Assembly: GCF_030248535.1 (NCBI RefSeq)
Contig: NZ_JAHGAJ010000005.1
Coordinates: forward strand, 232,948 to 296,947
Length of the DNA stretch: 64,000 bases
Source: Vibrio sp. D404a
GTDB lineage: Bacteria > Pseudomonadota > Gammaproteobacteria > Enterobacterales > Vibrionaceae
Direction: 5' to 3'
Shown: positions 44,053 to 53,799 of the stretch, piece by piece
How positions within the stretch are numbered: the first letter of the stretch is position 1
How the letters are laid out: every line of letters starts with the position of its first letter
Translations under genes and position numbers: made by a program
The notes under the pieces: generated by a model
What the model saw: only the letters and a program-made list of their open reading frames with translations
Told to the model about the DNA's origin: nothing
The model's database searches: none

Positions 44053-47000
44053 ATGATAAATGCAATTATTCGCTGGTCGATCAGCAATCGATTTTTGGTG
44101 CTCGTCGCCACTATCGCTCTGACGTTGGGCGGCCTCTACAGTGTGAAAAATACCCCTGTTGATGCCATTCCGGATCTCTCTGATGTGCAGGTGATCATTA
44201 AAACCAGCTATCCGGGCCAAGCGCCTCAGGTGGTGGAAGATCAAGTTACCTATCCACTTACTACAGCAATGCTCGCAGTACCCGGTGCTGAAACCGTTAG
44301 GGGCTATTCGTTCTTTGGGGATTCTTACGTTTATATCATCTTCAACGACGACACTGATATGTATTGGGCGCGTTCAAGGGTATTGGAGTATCTCAGCCAA
44401 GTTGCGCCTAAACTGCCAGCTAGCGCCAAGCCAACACTTGGCCCCGATGCGACCGGTGTAGGCTGGATCTACAGCTATGTACTACAAGACAAAACGGGTC
44501 AGCACGATCTCGCTGAGCTCCGCAGCCTGCAAGATTGGTTCTTAAAATACGAGCTGCAAACCGTCAATGGTGTGTCTGAAGTGGCGACGGTCGGTGGCAT
44601 GGTTAAGCAGTATCAAGTGCAGATAGATCCTGCCAAGCTGCGTGCCTACGACTTGACTCTAAAGCAGGTCAACAGCGCCATTCAGAGCGGCAACCAAGAG
44701 ACAGGTGCCTCGGTTATTGAGGTTGCAGAAGCTGAGCACATGGTGCGTACGTCCGGTTACCTGACGGGAATTGAGGATCTGAAAGCCCTGCCTCTAAAGG
44801 TGACGGCGAAAGGAACGCCTTTGCTATTGGGTGACATTGCAGACGTGAACCTAGGCCCACAAATGCGTCGTGGCATCTCTGAGCTAAACGGTGAAGGCGA
44901 GGCTGTCGGTGGTGTGATTGTGATGCGCTTTGGTGAGAACGCCAGTGAGGTGATCACCGAGGTGAAAACCAAGCTTGAAGAGCTACAACGAAGCCTGCCA
45001 GACGGTGTTGAGATTGTCGCAACGTATGACCGTTCAACCCTGATTGACTCTGCGGTAGAAAACCTATGGCAAAAGCTTGCTGAAGAGTTCTTAGTAGTCG
45101 CGATTGTGTGTGCTTTGTTCCTGTTCCACATTCGCTCATCTTTAGTGATCGCACTCAGCCTTCCTGTTGGTATTTTGTCGGCATTCATCGTGATGCACTG
45201 GCAGGGTATTAACGCCAACATTATGTCTTTGGGCGGGATAGCGATTGCGATCGGTGCCATGGTTGATGGCGCGATCGTGATGATTGAGAACGTGCATAAG
45301 CATATCGAGCGCACGCCACTTAATGACGACAATCGTTGGCAAGTAATCGGTAAGGCCGCTGAAGAAGTAGGTGCTCCGCTGTTCTTCTCGCTGCTCATCA
45401 TTACCTTGAGTTTTGTCCCTGTATTCGCGCTAGAAGGCCAAGAGGGCAAGATGTTCTCGCCGCTTGCGTTCACCAAGACCTATGCAATGGCAGCGTCTGC
45501 GGGCTTGGCGATCACATTAGTGCCTGTGCTGATGGGTTACTTCATTCGCGGTAAGGTACTTCCTGAGCATAAGAACCCAATCAACAAGGGTTTGGTTGGA
45601 CTGTATCGTCCGCTTCTGAACCTGAGCCTGCGTTTCCCGAAAACGATCATCGTGGTGGCTATTGCTTTGATGGCATCGGCGTACTACCCAACCAGCAAAC
45701 TGGGTAGCGAGTTCATTCCTCCGCTCGACGAAGGGGATCTAATGTACATGCCGACAACCTATCCGGGTATCTCGATCGGTAAAGCGCGTGAGTTATTACA
45801 GCAGACCAACAAACTCATCAAAACCATTCCGGAAGTCGAAACGGTGTGGGGCAAGATAGGTCGAGCAGAAACAGCGACTGATCCTGCGCCATTAACCATG
45901 ATTGAGACAGTGATTCAGTTTAAACCTAAAGATACATGGCGTGACGGTGTCACATCTGAGTCTTTGCGTGATGAACTGGATAGTCTGATTCAATTCCCCG
46001 GTTTAACCAACGCTTGGGTTATGCCAATCAAAACCCGTATCGATATGCTGGCTACGGGTATCAAGACCCCTATCGGAATCAAGATTGCTGGCCCTGATCT
46101 CAAGGTGATTGAGAAAATTGGGGCCGACATCGAGCCAATTCTGAATGAGTTACCGGGAACGGCTTCTGTATACGCAGAACGTGTAGCGGGTGGTCGCTAT
46201 GTGACGATCGATATTGATCGACGTTCAGCTGCGCGATACGGCTTGAGCATTGCGGAGATCCAACAGGTGATCTCAACGGCTGTCGGCGGTATGAACGTGG
46301 GCGAAACGGTTGAAGGACTTGAGCGCTACCCAATTAATGTGCGTTATCCGCAAGCCTATCGTGATTCGGTGATTAAGTTGCAGAACCTGCCTTTGATCAC
46401 GGCCAACGGGGCTCGCATTGCCTTAGCTGATGTCGCGGATGTGCGTTATGAAGACGGGCCGCCAATGATCAAAACGGAAAATGCACGACCAAATGGTTGG
46501 GTTTTTGTTGATATCGAAGGGCGAGACTTAGGTACTTACGTCGACAATGCCAAGCTTGCGGTCGCTGAGCAACTAGAGCTTCCGGCTGGTTACTCGTTAG
46601 CTTGGTCTGGGCAATACGAATACATGGAGCGCGCCAAGGAGCGTTTGAGCATCGTGGTGCCGATTACCATTGCCATCATCATGTTACTGCTTTATCTCAG
46701 CTTCCGCCGTGTTGGAGAAGTGATGGTGATTATGTTGACCTTGCCACTGGCGATGGTGGGGGGCGTCTGGTTGATGCACTACCTTGGCTACAACTTCTCA
46801 ATTGCGGTCGGAGTCGGCTTTATTGCCTTAGCGGGGGTTGCGGTCGAGATAGGCGTGATCATGCTGGTGTACTTAAACCAAGCTTGGAGCTTTAAGAAGC
46901 AAGACCACGAAACTAGCCATAGACCACTGCAACACCAAGACCTCTTGGAAGCGATCCGTGAAGGAGCGGGTTTGCGAGTACGCCCTGTGATGATGACGGT

Positions 47001-47172
47001 ACTAACGGTCATCATCGGTCTGATCCCAATCATGTATGGAGAAGGGACAGGCTCGGAGGTAATGCAAAGAATTGCGGCTCCTATGATAGGCGGCATGGCG
47101 TCTGCCTTGCTTTTAACCCTGCTCGTTATCCCAGCTATTTTCGTGCTTTGGAAACAACGAGAAATTAAATAA
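44053..47172 (+). CDS. cusA: RND copper/silver efflux pump (CusA)
   Basis: A 1039-aa protein, the full length for heavy-metal RND pumps. The ATG at 44053 has GAGGA at good spacing; a GTG at 44050 overlaps the cusB stop. Twelve membrane helices in two halves, a proton-relay region (GAMVDGAIVMIENVHKH), and the substrate-path signature GRAETATDPAPLTMIETVIQ with the Met residues of the CusA periplasmic cleft. It drives proton-coupled export of Cu(I)/Ag(I) from periplasm and cytoplasm through CusC. Confidence 0.96.
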   Translation: MINAIIRWSISNRFLVLVATIALTLGGLYSVKNTPVDAIPDLSDVQVIIKTSYPGQAPQVVEDQVTYPLTTAMLAVPGAETVRGYSFFGDSYVYIIFNDDTDMYWARSRVLEYLSQVAPKLPASAKPTLGPDATGVGWIYSYVLQDKTGQHDLAELRSLQDWFLKYELQTVNGVSEVATVGGMVKQYQVQIDPAKLRAYDLTLKQVNSAIQSGNQETGASVIEVAEAEHMVRTSGYLTGIEDLKALPLKVTAKGTPLLLGDIADVNLGPQMRRGISELNGEGEAVGGVIVMRFGENASEVITEVKTKLEELQRSLPDGVEIVATYDRSTLIDSAVENLWQKLAEEFLVVAIVCALFLFHIRSSLVIALSLPVGILSAFIVMHWQGINANIMSLGGIAIAIGAMVDGAIVMIENVHKHIERTPLNDDNRWQVIGKAAEEVGAPLFFSLLIITLSFVPVFALEGQEGKMFSPLAFTKTYAMAASAGLAITLVPVLMGYFIRGKVLPEHKNPINKGLVGLYRPLLNLSLRFPKTIIVVAIALMASAYYPTSKLGSEFIPPLDEGDLMYMPTTYPGISIGKARELLQQTNKLIKTIPEVETVWGKIGRAETATDPAPLTMIETVIQFKPKDTWRDGVTSESLRDELDSLIQFPGLTNAWVMPIKTRIDMLATGIKTPIGIKIAGPDLKVIEKIGADIEPILNELPGTASVYAERVAGGRYVTIDIDRRSAARYGLSIAEIQQVISTAVGGMNVGETVEGLERYPINVRYPQAYRDSVIKLQNLPLITANGARIALADVADVRYEDGPPMIKTENARPNGWVFVDIEGRDLGTYVDNAKLAVAEQLELPAGYSLAWSGQYEYMERAKERLSIVVPITIAIIMLLLYLSFRRVGEVMVIMLTLPLAMVGGVWLMHYLGYNFSIAVGVGFIALAGVAVEIGVIMLVYLNQAWSFKKQDHETSHRPLQHQDLLEAIREGAGLRVRPVMMTVLTVIIGLIPIMYGEGTGSEVMQRIAAPMIGGMASALLLTLLVIPAIFVLWKQREIK

Positions 47173-47199
47173 CGCTCCACTAACTCATTGAATTTAAAT

Positions 47200-47224
47200 G
47201 GCCCAGTCGCATTTAATCTGGGCC
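47200..47224 (+). other. Weak hairpin between cusA and the cupredoxin gene
   Basis: GGCCCAG (47200-47206) pairs with CTGGGCC (47218-47224), followed by TTGTTA. Possibly a partial terminator that lowers downstream expression. Confidence 0.4.
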
Positions 47225-47245
47225 TTGTTAAAAATAGGAATTATT

Positions 47246-47788
47246 ATGAAAAAGACAACTATCGCTCTAGGCTTGGCTCTATTTACCACTTCTGTTTTTG
47301 CCCAGATGGACCACTCTTCAATGGAGCATGGAAATATGAATCACAGTGAGATGAACCATGAAATGATGGACCATTCAAACATGGATCATTCAAACATGAT
47401 GGGCATGCAACGTACCTCAAGTGTTGGTATGCCTGCCAATGGTGCTAAACCAGACAAAGTTGTGCACGTGATTCTTAACGACGACAAAACCATCACGTTC
47501 AAGAAAGAAGTTAAGATCGAGCCGAATGATGTGGTGCAGTTTGTCGTAATGAATGCGGGCAGCGAATCTCATGAGTTCTCTATTGGCAGCAAAGAGGAAC
47601 TAGAGAGCCACCGCAAAATGATGGCAGCAATGGCTGGTATGGAGCATGACACCAAGAACTCGATTGTGGTTGAACCAAAGAAGGCGCGTCAGTTTATGTG
47701 GCACTTCCACGGTGACAATGAGGTTGAGTTCGCGTGTAACTTCAAAGGCCATGCTGAAGCAGGTATGACAAAATCCATTAAGCTATAA
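47246..47788 (+). CDS. copI: CopI-like periplasmic cupredoxin
   Basis: A 180-aa protein. The ATG at 47246 has AGGAATTATT upstream and opens on a signal peptide (MKKTTIALGLALFTTSVFAQ). A Met/His-rich segment (MDHSSMEHGNMNHSEMNHEM) precedes a plastocyanin-like domain, with His in SESHEFSIG and a Cys-x-His-Met copper site in FACNFKGHAEAGM. CopI proteins of vibrios protect against copper in the periplasm. It is 73 bp after cusA and is the likely last gene of the copper operon. Confidence 0.88.
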   Translation: MKKTTIALGLALFTTSVFAQMDHSSMEHGNMNHSEMNHEMMDHSNMDHSNMMGMQRTSSVGMPANGAKPDKVVHVILNDDKTITFKKEVKIEPNDVVQFVVMNAGSESHEFSIGSKEELESHRKMMAAMAGMEHDTKNSIVVEPKKARQFMWHFHGDNEVEFACNFKGHAEAGMTKSIKL

Positions 47789-47818
47789 GTCGCTATAAAT
47801 TGGACATTTAATTAGATT

Positions 47819-47841
47819 GGGTCGCGTTGGCGGCCCTTTTT
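47819..47841 (+). terminator. Terminator of the copper operon
   Basis: GGGTCGC (47819-47825) pairs with GCGGCCC (47830-47836), one G-T wobble, then a T run. Confidence 0.8.
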
Positions 47842-47883
47842 ATGAGTAGAATAGTAGAGAGTCAATGGTGAAGGGAACGCGTA

Positions 47884-48930
47884 ATGGCTGAACAGAGTAA
47901 TTCAATAGCAATCGTAAATGCAGACGATGTCGAGTGGTTAGCTGAGCTGTTACAGGCGTTCGACCAAGATATCTACACCTTGCTGCGAGAAGCTAAGATC
48001 CCAAATGACATTTTGACTGGTGAGCGTGACTACCAACACCTCCCTGAAACAACCTTGAAGAATGTGTTGGAGCTAATGGAGCGCTCTGCATCGAGAGAAG
48101 AGATGACGCTGCTATTCTGGAGTTTCTGCAAACAAGTTTATGTACCAAAGTTTGTCGTGCAGTTATCGAAACAGGCCTCTTTGAAAGAAGCGCTCGACGA
48201 GTTTTCCGAGCATCTCAAAACTCGCTCTACGGGTGCCACACTCTATACAAAGAACACGGGTGGTAAGTGGTGGCTCGTGCGTGAAAAAGCCTTCTCTAAT
48301 GCACCTTGGTTTAAACTGTCGGAACTGTTCTCAGTGCTGTTTATCAACGAGCTGCTAACCAGTTTGACCCAAGGTCAGTGGCGACCATCGGAAGTGGGGA
48401 TCCAGAGTGATGATCTCGATTACTTTCAAGCCTTACCAGAGATGGCAGAAGCTCAGTTCTTTGTCGGTAGACCAGTGACTGCATTTGCGATCCCTGAGTC
48501 ACTCATTCATTCTCCAATCACCTTATCTAAAAATGCGTTAGCGAAAAGCACGTCGTCAAAAACTCGTGCCCAGAGTTTGAATCAAGCCTTAAACATGCCA
48601 ACCGGGACATGTTCATTCCTAAGTTCGTTTAAGCTTGCGATCAAGCCCTACCTATCAATGGGCAAGCTGCCGATAAGCTTGGCTTCTGAAATCCTCAATA
48701 TCCATGTGAGAACCATTCAACGACGCCTCGAAAAAGAGGGAGTGGTCTACAAAACACTGATCGAAGAGATGGTCTTAGAACAGACCTTGTACCTGCTTCA
48801 ACACTCTAGCTTATCCATTACCGAAATTGGTGCCAAGATGGGTTACTCAGACTCTTCACACTTCACTCGCGCTTTTAAGCGCCAAATGAAGATGACACCA
48901 AGACAATTCAGACAAGAGAATCCATCCTAG
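47884..48930 (+). CDS. AraC-family transcriptional regulator
   Basis: A 348-aa protein with the long alpha/beta N-terminal domain of the OruR/ArgR-type AraC group (YQHLPETTLKNVLELMERS) and a C-terminal helix-turn-helix pair (LASEILNIHVRTIQRRLEKE; ITEIGAKMGYSDSSHFTRAF). GAAGGGAA precedes the ATG. Related in layout to the regulator at 51482, so the two may be paralogues. Target unknown. Confidence 0.9.
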   Translation: MAEQSNSIAIVNADDVEWLAELLQAFDQDIYTLLREAKIPNDILTGERDYQHLPETTLKNVLELMERSASREEMTLLFWSFCKQVYVPKFVVQLSKQASLKEALDEFSEHLKTRSTGATLYTKNTGGKWWLVREKAFSNAPWFKLSELFSVLFINELLTSLTQGQWRPSEVGIQSDDLDYFQALPEMAEAQFFVGRPVTAFAIPESLIHSPITLSKNALAKSTSSKTRAQSLNQALNMPTGTCSFLSSFKLAIKPYLSMGKLPISLASEILNIHVRTIQRRLEKEGVVYKTLIEEMVLEQTLYLLQHSSLSITEIGAKMGYSDSSHFTRAFKRQMKMTPRQFRQENPS

Positions 48931-49010
48931 TTTCAAAGGCTAGTGTGACCTTTCCAAGAGGCGAGTATCACTGGTTCAAGGAAACACTCAAAAGTGAATG
49001 GGTGGCATAT

Positions 49011-49045
49011 AATGGTAAGTTTCTCGATTTAGAATGAGCCATGAT
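49011..49045 (+). promoter_or_regulatory. AATGGTAA box with -10-like hexamer
   Basis: TGGCATAT precedes AATGGTAA (49011-49018); 21 nt later comes CATGAT (49040-49045). One of four such arrangements in the window. It lies about 200 bp before the outer-membrane protein gene, in an otherwise featureless 316-bp gap. Confidence 0.35.
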
Positions 49046-49246
49046 GGACTTACATTCACTATTGAGGGTATGCCATGATCATTCATTTTCGAGTACAAGA
49101 TGTTCAGGAATTGTACGGTACAATAGATTTAGCCAGCATTTTACAACTCGCTTTGCGACAGACACCTGTTCCAACTTTAAACCTCTGATTGAAAAAGCGA
49201 ATTTTACAATTACACTTGAAGCATAAGTTTGAATGGAGTCAACTTA

Positions 49247-50251
49247 ATGCTTTACCTGCAAAACCGTTTCTATCCCTCTGTTATCGGGGCTATTGCCCTC
49301 ACATTTCCTTCTGCCGCTCTTGCAAGTAGCCCTGCGCTGCAAGACAGGCTGGAGAAAATCTTTGCAGTATCCATCGCACTCACTGATAGTGATGCCGTTT
49401 CGATAGGATTTGTTGATTTTGATCCTAACTCACTGATCAATTTGAATGACAGTGGCTTTGGCTCTGATACGACAATAGAAACCCGAAGCCAAGTCAAAGT
49501 AGGGGCTATCCCATATACGAGTGTGATCAAAACAGATAACCCTGACCTAGACTTCATCTGGTCGGTGCGTGTTTCTTACGTAACCACTGAGCAAGAAATT
49601 GAGATCGACTCTAGCGTGACACAGGATCGCACCCTAGACCAGAACCAAGACACAGTATTGGGGGCTTATGGCTTTGCCGGCCTTGTTAGTCACTTTGATG
49701 AGCACTGGTCACTTGCCTATGGATTGGGCTTGCATACGCTCTACTACAAGAATGAGTTTGATTACCGCAACAGCTATTCTCAGGGGCTTCAACAGCAGCT
49801 TGATGGCTACGCTTTGAATACTTCCGCATGGGCGTTGATCGCCGAGCCTTCCTTAAAGCTGAAATATAACCAACTGCAAGAATGGGGCAGCTGGAATGTT
49901 TCTTCGCGCGTGCGTTATTTCTATGGCACGGGCGGAGGAGAGGCGAATGATGGAGATATTGGAAACCCTGAAGGACTGAGGTTTATCAATGAGCTTGAAT
50001 TTCGACAAAAGGTAGCACTTGACTCCGTGCCTCTCGATAACCCTCAGATTCATTATAACTTCAGGCGCATAGACGTTGCGGGGGATTTAACCTCACCTTT
50101 GGATACTCATTATTATTATGAATTTGGTGCGGGTTTAGTGTTTGATATGCCTTACGACTCTTACTTCTTCGATAACTTTGGGGTAGGCATTAACTTCAAT
50201 TATGGCAGCTCTTTGAGTGGTGGAAGTCTGATTATATTGCTCAACAACTAG
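49247..50251 (+). CDS. Outer-membrane beta-barrel protein (solitary autotransporter-barrel type possible)
   Basis: A 334-aa protein. The ATG at 49247 has GGAG 8 bp upstream and opens on a signal peptide (FYPSVIGAIALTFPSAALAS); the in-frame TTG at 49229 would overlap that site. The mature part is rich in beta strands (WSVRVSYVTTEQEIEIDSSV; WSLAYGLGLHTLYYKNEF; YYYEFGAGLVFDMPY). It may belong to the vibrio family described as a solitary outer-membrane autotransporter barrel domain, recognised only by general resemblance. No passenger domain is present. Confidence 0.7.
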   Translation: MLYLQNRFYPSVIGAIALTFPSAALASSPALQDRLEKIFAVSIALTDSDAVSIGFVDFDPNSLINLNDSGFGSDTTIETRSQVKVGAIPYTSVIKTDNPDLDFIWSVRVSYVTTEQEIEIDSSVTQDRTLDQNQDTVLGAYGFAGLVSHFDEHWSLAYGLGLHTLYYKNEFDYRNSYSQGLQQQLDGYALNTSAWALIAEPSLKLKYNQLQEWGSWNVSSRVRYFYGTGGGEANDGDIGNPEGLRFINELEFRQKVALDSVPLDNPQIHYNFRRIDVAGDLTSPLDTHYYYEFGAGLVFDMPYDSYFFDNFGVGINFNYGSSLSGGSLIILLNN

Positions 50252-50305
50252 CATATTGATTTAGATGGCTGAGGGTGAGCTAATGTGAATTTATATGTGT
50301 CGTAA

Positions 50306-50340
50306 AATGGTAAATAACGGCTTTAAAACTTGGTCATTAT
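50306..50340 (+). promoter_or_regulatory. AATGGTAA box with -10-like hexamer (diguanylate cyclase gene)
   Basis: AATGGTAA at 50306-50313 and CATTAT at 50335-50340, the same 21-nt gap as at 49011, 57331 and 57691. A leader of about 22 nt would follow. Confidence 0.4.
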
Positions 50341-50368
50341 ATAGGCTCTGTCATCACAAGAGCGTGCT

Positions 50369-51496
50369 ATGAAAAAGTTATCCCCTGAACCCAGAATTCC
50401 TCTCTATGTTGTTTCTGCTTTGGTTCTCAACTTACTTTTTACCCTTTGGTTGCTCAATTCTGCCTCCAATATAACGGTGGCGGCGTCCGTGTGCGTGGTG
50501 TTTGTCATCAGTACATTCATCGCGGTGCGTTTGTATCAACATGAGAGACGAGACCGCGATTACAGCTTATCTGAATCAATCATTGATGGTATCGCTGGCT
50601 TTGTTGTATTGGACCGCGATCTAAGGGTGATGCAGGTTAATCAGCAGTTTTCGAAGATCACCGGATACGCCTTTGCTCAGATTGAAGCGCGCCCGATTTT
50701 AGACCTCTGCTTTATGAGAAATCGAACGCTGATTACTACCATACAAAACGCGCTAGAGCATAATTATCGCTGGAAAGGGGAAGTCAGCGGCATGAGCCGT
50801 CTTGGCGCGCCATTTACGGTGAATGTCATCGTAGAAAGGCTCAGTCAAATCGCCCCACATAAAGAGAAATACGTGGTGACCTTTACCGATATTACTCAGA
50901 GAAAAGACCTCGAGCGTCGCCTGAGAACCTTAGTTGAAACCGATTCACTGACCGAATGTTGGAATCGCCGCCGCTTTGATCGGGAACTCGACCATTATGT
51001 CAATTTAGCGAATCGTTATACCAATACTCAGGCCTGTTTAGCGATCATCGATATCGACCACTTCAAACGTATCAATGATGAGTTTGGGCATGACCAAGGT
51101 GATTTAACATTAAAAGAGGTAGCTAAAGTGCTGCAAAGCCGTTGTCGCGCAACGGATATTATCTCACGAGTCGGTGGCGAGGAGTTCGCGGTGTTGATGC
51201 CGGAAACGACACTGAATGAAGCCGGTGAAGCGATGCATCGATTAAAAGAGGCCATCAAGCAATCGTCGACGCTAGGTATTACTATCAGTTGTGGTGTTTC
51301 TGTGGTCCATACTCAGGCTGATAGAACGTATCGAAAGGCGGATAAGGCGCTTTATCGAGCGAAACAGAGCGGTCGCAACCGAGTTTGTATTAGCGAAACG
51401 ACATTGGGTGAGCGGAAAAATCGCCGCTCGCCAGTGCAGTCCATCGAGTGTTCGCCATTGAAAACGGTAGCGGTGAACCACTCAAGAGCCAGTTAA
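50369..51496 (+). CDS. Membrane diguanylate cyclase with PAS domain
   Basis: A 375-aa protein: two membrane helices (VVSALVLNLLFTLWLLN; ASVCVVFVISTFIAVRLY, residues about 14-55), a PAS domain (about 68-180: GFVVLDRDLRVMQVNQQFSK; VTFTDITQRKDLERR) and a GGDEF domain with an intact active site RVGGEEFAVLMP (near 274). An RxxD motif (RATD) five residues before it is the canonical c-di-GMP inhibitory site. It should make c-di-GMP and respond to product feedback. Its last 15 bp overlap the convergent AraC gene. Confidence 0.93.
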   Translation: MKKLSPEPRIPLYVVSALVLNLLFTLWLLNSASNITVAASVCVVFVISTFIAVRLYQHERRDRDYSLSESIIDGIAGFVVLDRDLRVMQVNQQFSKITGYAFAQIEARPILDLCFMRNRTLITTIQNALEHNYRWKGEVSGMSRLGAPFTVNVIVERLSQIAPHKEKYVVTFTDITQRKDLERRLRTLVETDSLTECWNRRRFDRELDHYVNLANRYTNTQACLAIIDIDHFKRINDEFGHDQGDLTLKEVAKVLQSRCRATDIISRVGGEEFAVLMPETTLNEAGEAMHRLKEAIKQSSTLGITISCGVSVVHTQADRTYRKADKALYRAKQSGRNRVCISETTLGERKNRRSPVQSIECSPLKTVAVNHSRAS

Positions 51497-52495
51497 TTTA
51501 TTTTCGGAAATAGAGCGTTGATAGATTTTAGGTGTTAGTCCGGAGACTCGTTTGAATGCACGGGAAAAGTGGGAGATGTTGGTATAGCCAAGTTGACTCG
51601 ATATGTAGGTCAGGGTGTGGCCTTGCTCCATCAATTCACAGGCTACCGAATACATCAGGTTCTCTTTGATCTTGCGAAAAGAGGTGTTCTCTTGCTTTAA
51701 CTTTCTTTGGAAAGTGCGCACTGAAAAGTTGAGTAACTGCGCAGCGTCCTCGATCGAAAGGTCTTGCTCTTTCACGTACGGCTTGAGCAGCTCATAAACA
51801 CTGTCAGTAAAGCTAGTATGCCACTCAACCAAAGAGGGCTTTGGACTTAGGTCTTTGCTGGTGAGTTGGATAGGCAAGTGCAGAATGTCATCAGGGATCA
51901 TCACTGATGTTTTTTCTTGTTGAACATATATCTGACAATGGCTGGTGGTTATTGTGCTCACCACGTCGCTTTCATTTCCTTGAAGACGAATCTTCGTAGG
52001 TTGCCAGGGGCGATTAGAGAGTATGGTAATAAGCTCAATGATGTAGATGATTGCAAACGCTTCGCCCCACTGGAATTTAGGCGAATCATCATCTAGAGCC
52101 TGACGGCAGAACCAAGTTTGACCATGTTCTTCCTCAAGAGAGACTCGACTGCCGGGGGAGTCGTTGGAGAAGATTTTACCGATGTGCTGCAAAGCATCAC
52201 CGATGGTTTGGTAATCGACAAATTGATGCAAGACATGTGGGATGATGCGGCGACGAAAAGCCAAACCAAGTAGGTCGGTAAATTTAGAGACGCCTAACTG
52301 AACCGAAGTGAGATAGATCAGGCGTTTAATCGATTCTGAGGGTACAAAATCACTGTCGGACTGAATCAAATCCGGTGGTAAGCCCGAATCCTCTAACAAT
52401 TGGTGCAAATTTAAGCCATAGTCAGAAAACATCTGCACTAGAATCTTTGCATAATTTGTTTGTATTACAGGAACTTGATAATTGACTTCTGCCAT
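51482..52495 (-). CDS. AraC-family transcriptional regulator, divergent from an efflux operon
   Basis: A 337-aa protein with an N-terminal OruR-type domain (SGLPPDLIQSDSDFVPSESI) and C-terminal AraC helices (DAAQLLNFSVRTFQRKLKQE; LTYISSQLGYTNISHFSRAF). It is divergent from the HlyD-DUF2955 operon across 182 bp, so it is the probable local regulator. Its end overlaps the cyclase gene by 15 bp. Effector unknown. Confidence 0.9.
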   Translation of the reverse strand: MAEVNYQVPVIQTNYAKILVQMFSDYGLNLHQLLEDSGLPPDLIQSDSDFVPSESIKRLIYLTSVQLGVSKFTDLLGLAFRRRIIPHVLHQFVDYQTIGDALQHIGKIFSNDSPGSRVSLEEEHGQTWFCRQALDDDSPKFQWGEAFAIIYIIELITILSNRPWQPTKIRLQGNESDVVSTITTSHCQIYVQQEKTSVMIPDDILHLPIQLTSKDLSPKPSLVEWHTSFTDSVYELLKPYVKEQDLSIEDAAQLLNFSVRTFQRKLKQENTSFRKIKENLMYSVACELMEQGHTLTYISSQLGYTNISHFSRAFKRVSGLTPKIYQRSISENKLTGS

Positions 52496-52677
52496 AACGA
52501 AACAATCCCTTGAGTGTATTTGCAGATAGATATGTGTGCATTGGCAATAATTAGACGCACCTATCAGTTACAGAGCGCCATTAGATAAATTTAACTCTGA
52601 TTTCTTGAGTTTTCCACGAGTAGGCTTATTTTTAAAGTACTAATTTTGTTGATGTTACCTAGATGAAAGGGAGTGGT

Positions 52678-53799
52678 ATGTCTGAAGTTAACGAGGCGGA
52701 ATCATCTGCAAGCAGTGAACCAACGCAGCAGCCTAATAAAAAGGACAAAGTCAGAAAAGTGACAAACTACTTGTTGTTGTTTGTCGCTGTGATGCTGTTA
52801 TTCAGTATTGTCTCTGATCGACTGATCCCGATTACGGATAATGCTCGTGTGAAGGGTTACATCGTTCCAATCAAACCTGAAGTCTCAGGAAAAGTCTTGG
52901 ATATTCGTGTCCAACCAAACCAGTTAGTGGAACAAGGGGATGTGCTCGCAGTCTTGGATGATTCTGATTATCGAATCGCTGTGGCGCAAGCAGAGCAAAA
53001 TCTAGAAATTGCCGGGCAGAATGTTGGTGCGCAAACGGCCAATATCGCATCTGCGCAAGCCAAACTGACGTCGGCGATTGTCGAGAGACAGAATACAGAT
53101 CTACAAGCTAAGCGTGTGTTAGCGATGGCAGAGAAGGGAGTGGTGTCGAAGTCGGATGCAGATCAAGCACGTGCCGCCTTGGCAACTTCAACAGCAGCAG
53201 TTGTAAATGCTGAAGCCGATCTTGAACGAGCAAAAAAGCAAATGGGTAAAGAGGGCAAAGAGAACAGCCAAGTTAAAGCGGCGTTGTTAGCTCTTGAACA
53301 AGCGCAGCTCAATCTAGAGAGAACCGTTATTACCGCACCTACACAAGGTGGCGTATCAAACTTCAGTTTATCTGAAGGTTTTTATGCCTCTTCTGGTCAA
53401 GCCATTATGACGTTTGTTTCGACGCAAGATATCTGGATCGAAGCATATTACCGTGAGAACAGCTTAGGTAACGTCGCGGTGGGCGATGAAGTGGAAATCG
53501 CACTCGATTTTGCACCGGGTAAAGTGGTTTCAGGTCGAGTGAGTAGCATCGACTGGGGGGTAGATTGGGGACAAAACGATCAAGCGGGTAAGCTTGCCCA
53601 AGCGAGCCAACAAACAGGTTGGCTGCGTCAAACTCAAATGCTGCCTATTACCATTGAATTTGAGCGTGATGAAGTATCTGGCATGTTGAGAGTGGGCGGA
53701 CAAGCGGATGTCATCGTCTACAGTGGTGATAACTTCGTCTTTAATGCGATTGGCAAACTTTGGATTCGACTAATCAGCGTGCTTTCTTATGTCAGATAA
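52678..53799 (+). CDS. HlyD/EmrA-family membrane fusion protein
   Basis: A 373-aa protein. The ATG at 52678 has AAAGGGAG at proper spacing; an ATG 15 bp upstream overlaps that site. One N-terminal membrane helix (LLLFVAVMLLFSIVSDRL), then a barrel-sandwich domain (IVPIKPEVSGKVLDIRVQPN; VVEQGDVLAVLDDSDY-type half-motif), a coiled-coil hairpin (about 90-190) and the second half-motif (RTVITAPTQGGVSNFSLSEG). It links an inner-membrane exporter to the outer membrane. It overlaps the DUF2955 gene by 11 bp, an arrangement similar to AaeA-AaeB aromatic-acid efflux. Confidence 0.9.
   Translation: MSEVNEAESSASSEPTQQPNKKDKVRKVTNYLLLFVAVMLLFSIVSDRLIPITDNARVKGYIVPIKPEVSGKVLDIRVQPNQLVEQGDVLAVLDDSDYRIAVAQAEQNLEIAGQNVGAQTANIASAQAKLTSAIVERQNTDLQAKRVLAMAEKGVVSKSDADQARAALATSTAAVVNAEADLERAKKQMGKEGKENSQVKAALLALEQAQLNLERTVITAPTQGGVSNFSLSEGFYASSGQAIMTFVSTQDIWIEAYYRENSLGNVAVGDEVEIALDFAPGKVVSGRVSSIDWGVDWGQNDQAGKLAQASQQTGWLRQTQMLPITIEFERDEVSGMLRVGGQADVIVYSGDNFVFNAIGKLWIRLISVLSYVR

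Noticed and set aside
44757..45476. 239-codon minus-strand ORF inside cusA
   Set aside because: It is an antisense shadow of a conserved pump sequence, with no ribosome site or recognisable domain.
49041..49226. 61-codon ORF before the outer-membrane protein gene at 49247
   Set aside because: No ribosome site and no recognisable feature; it may simply be leader sequence.
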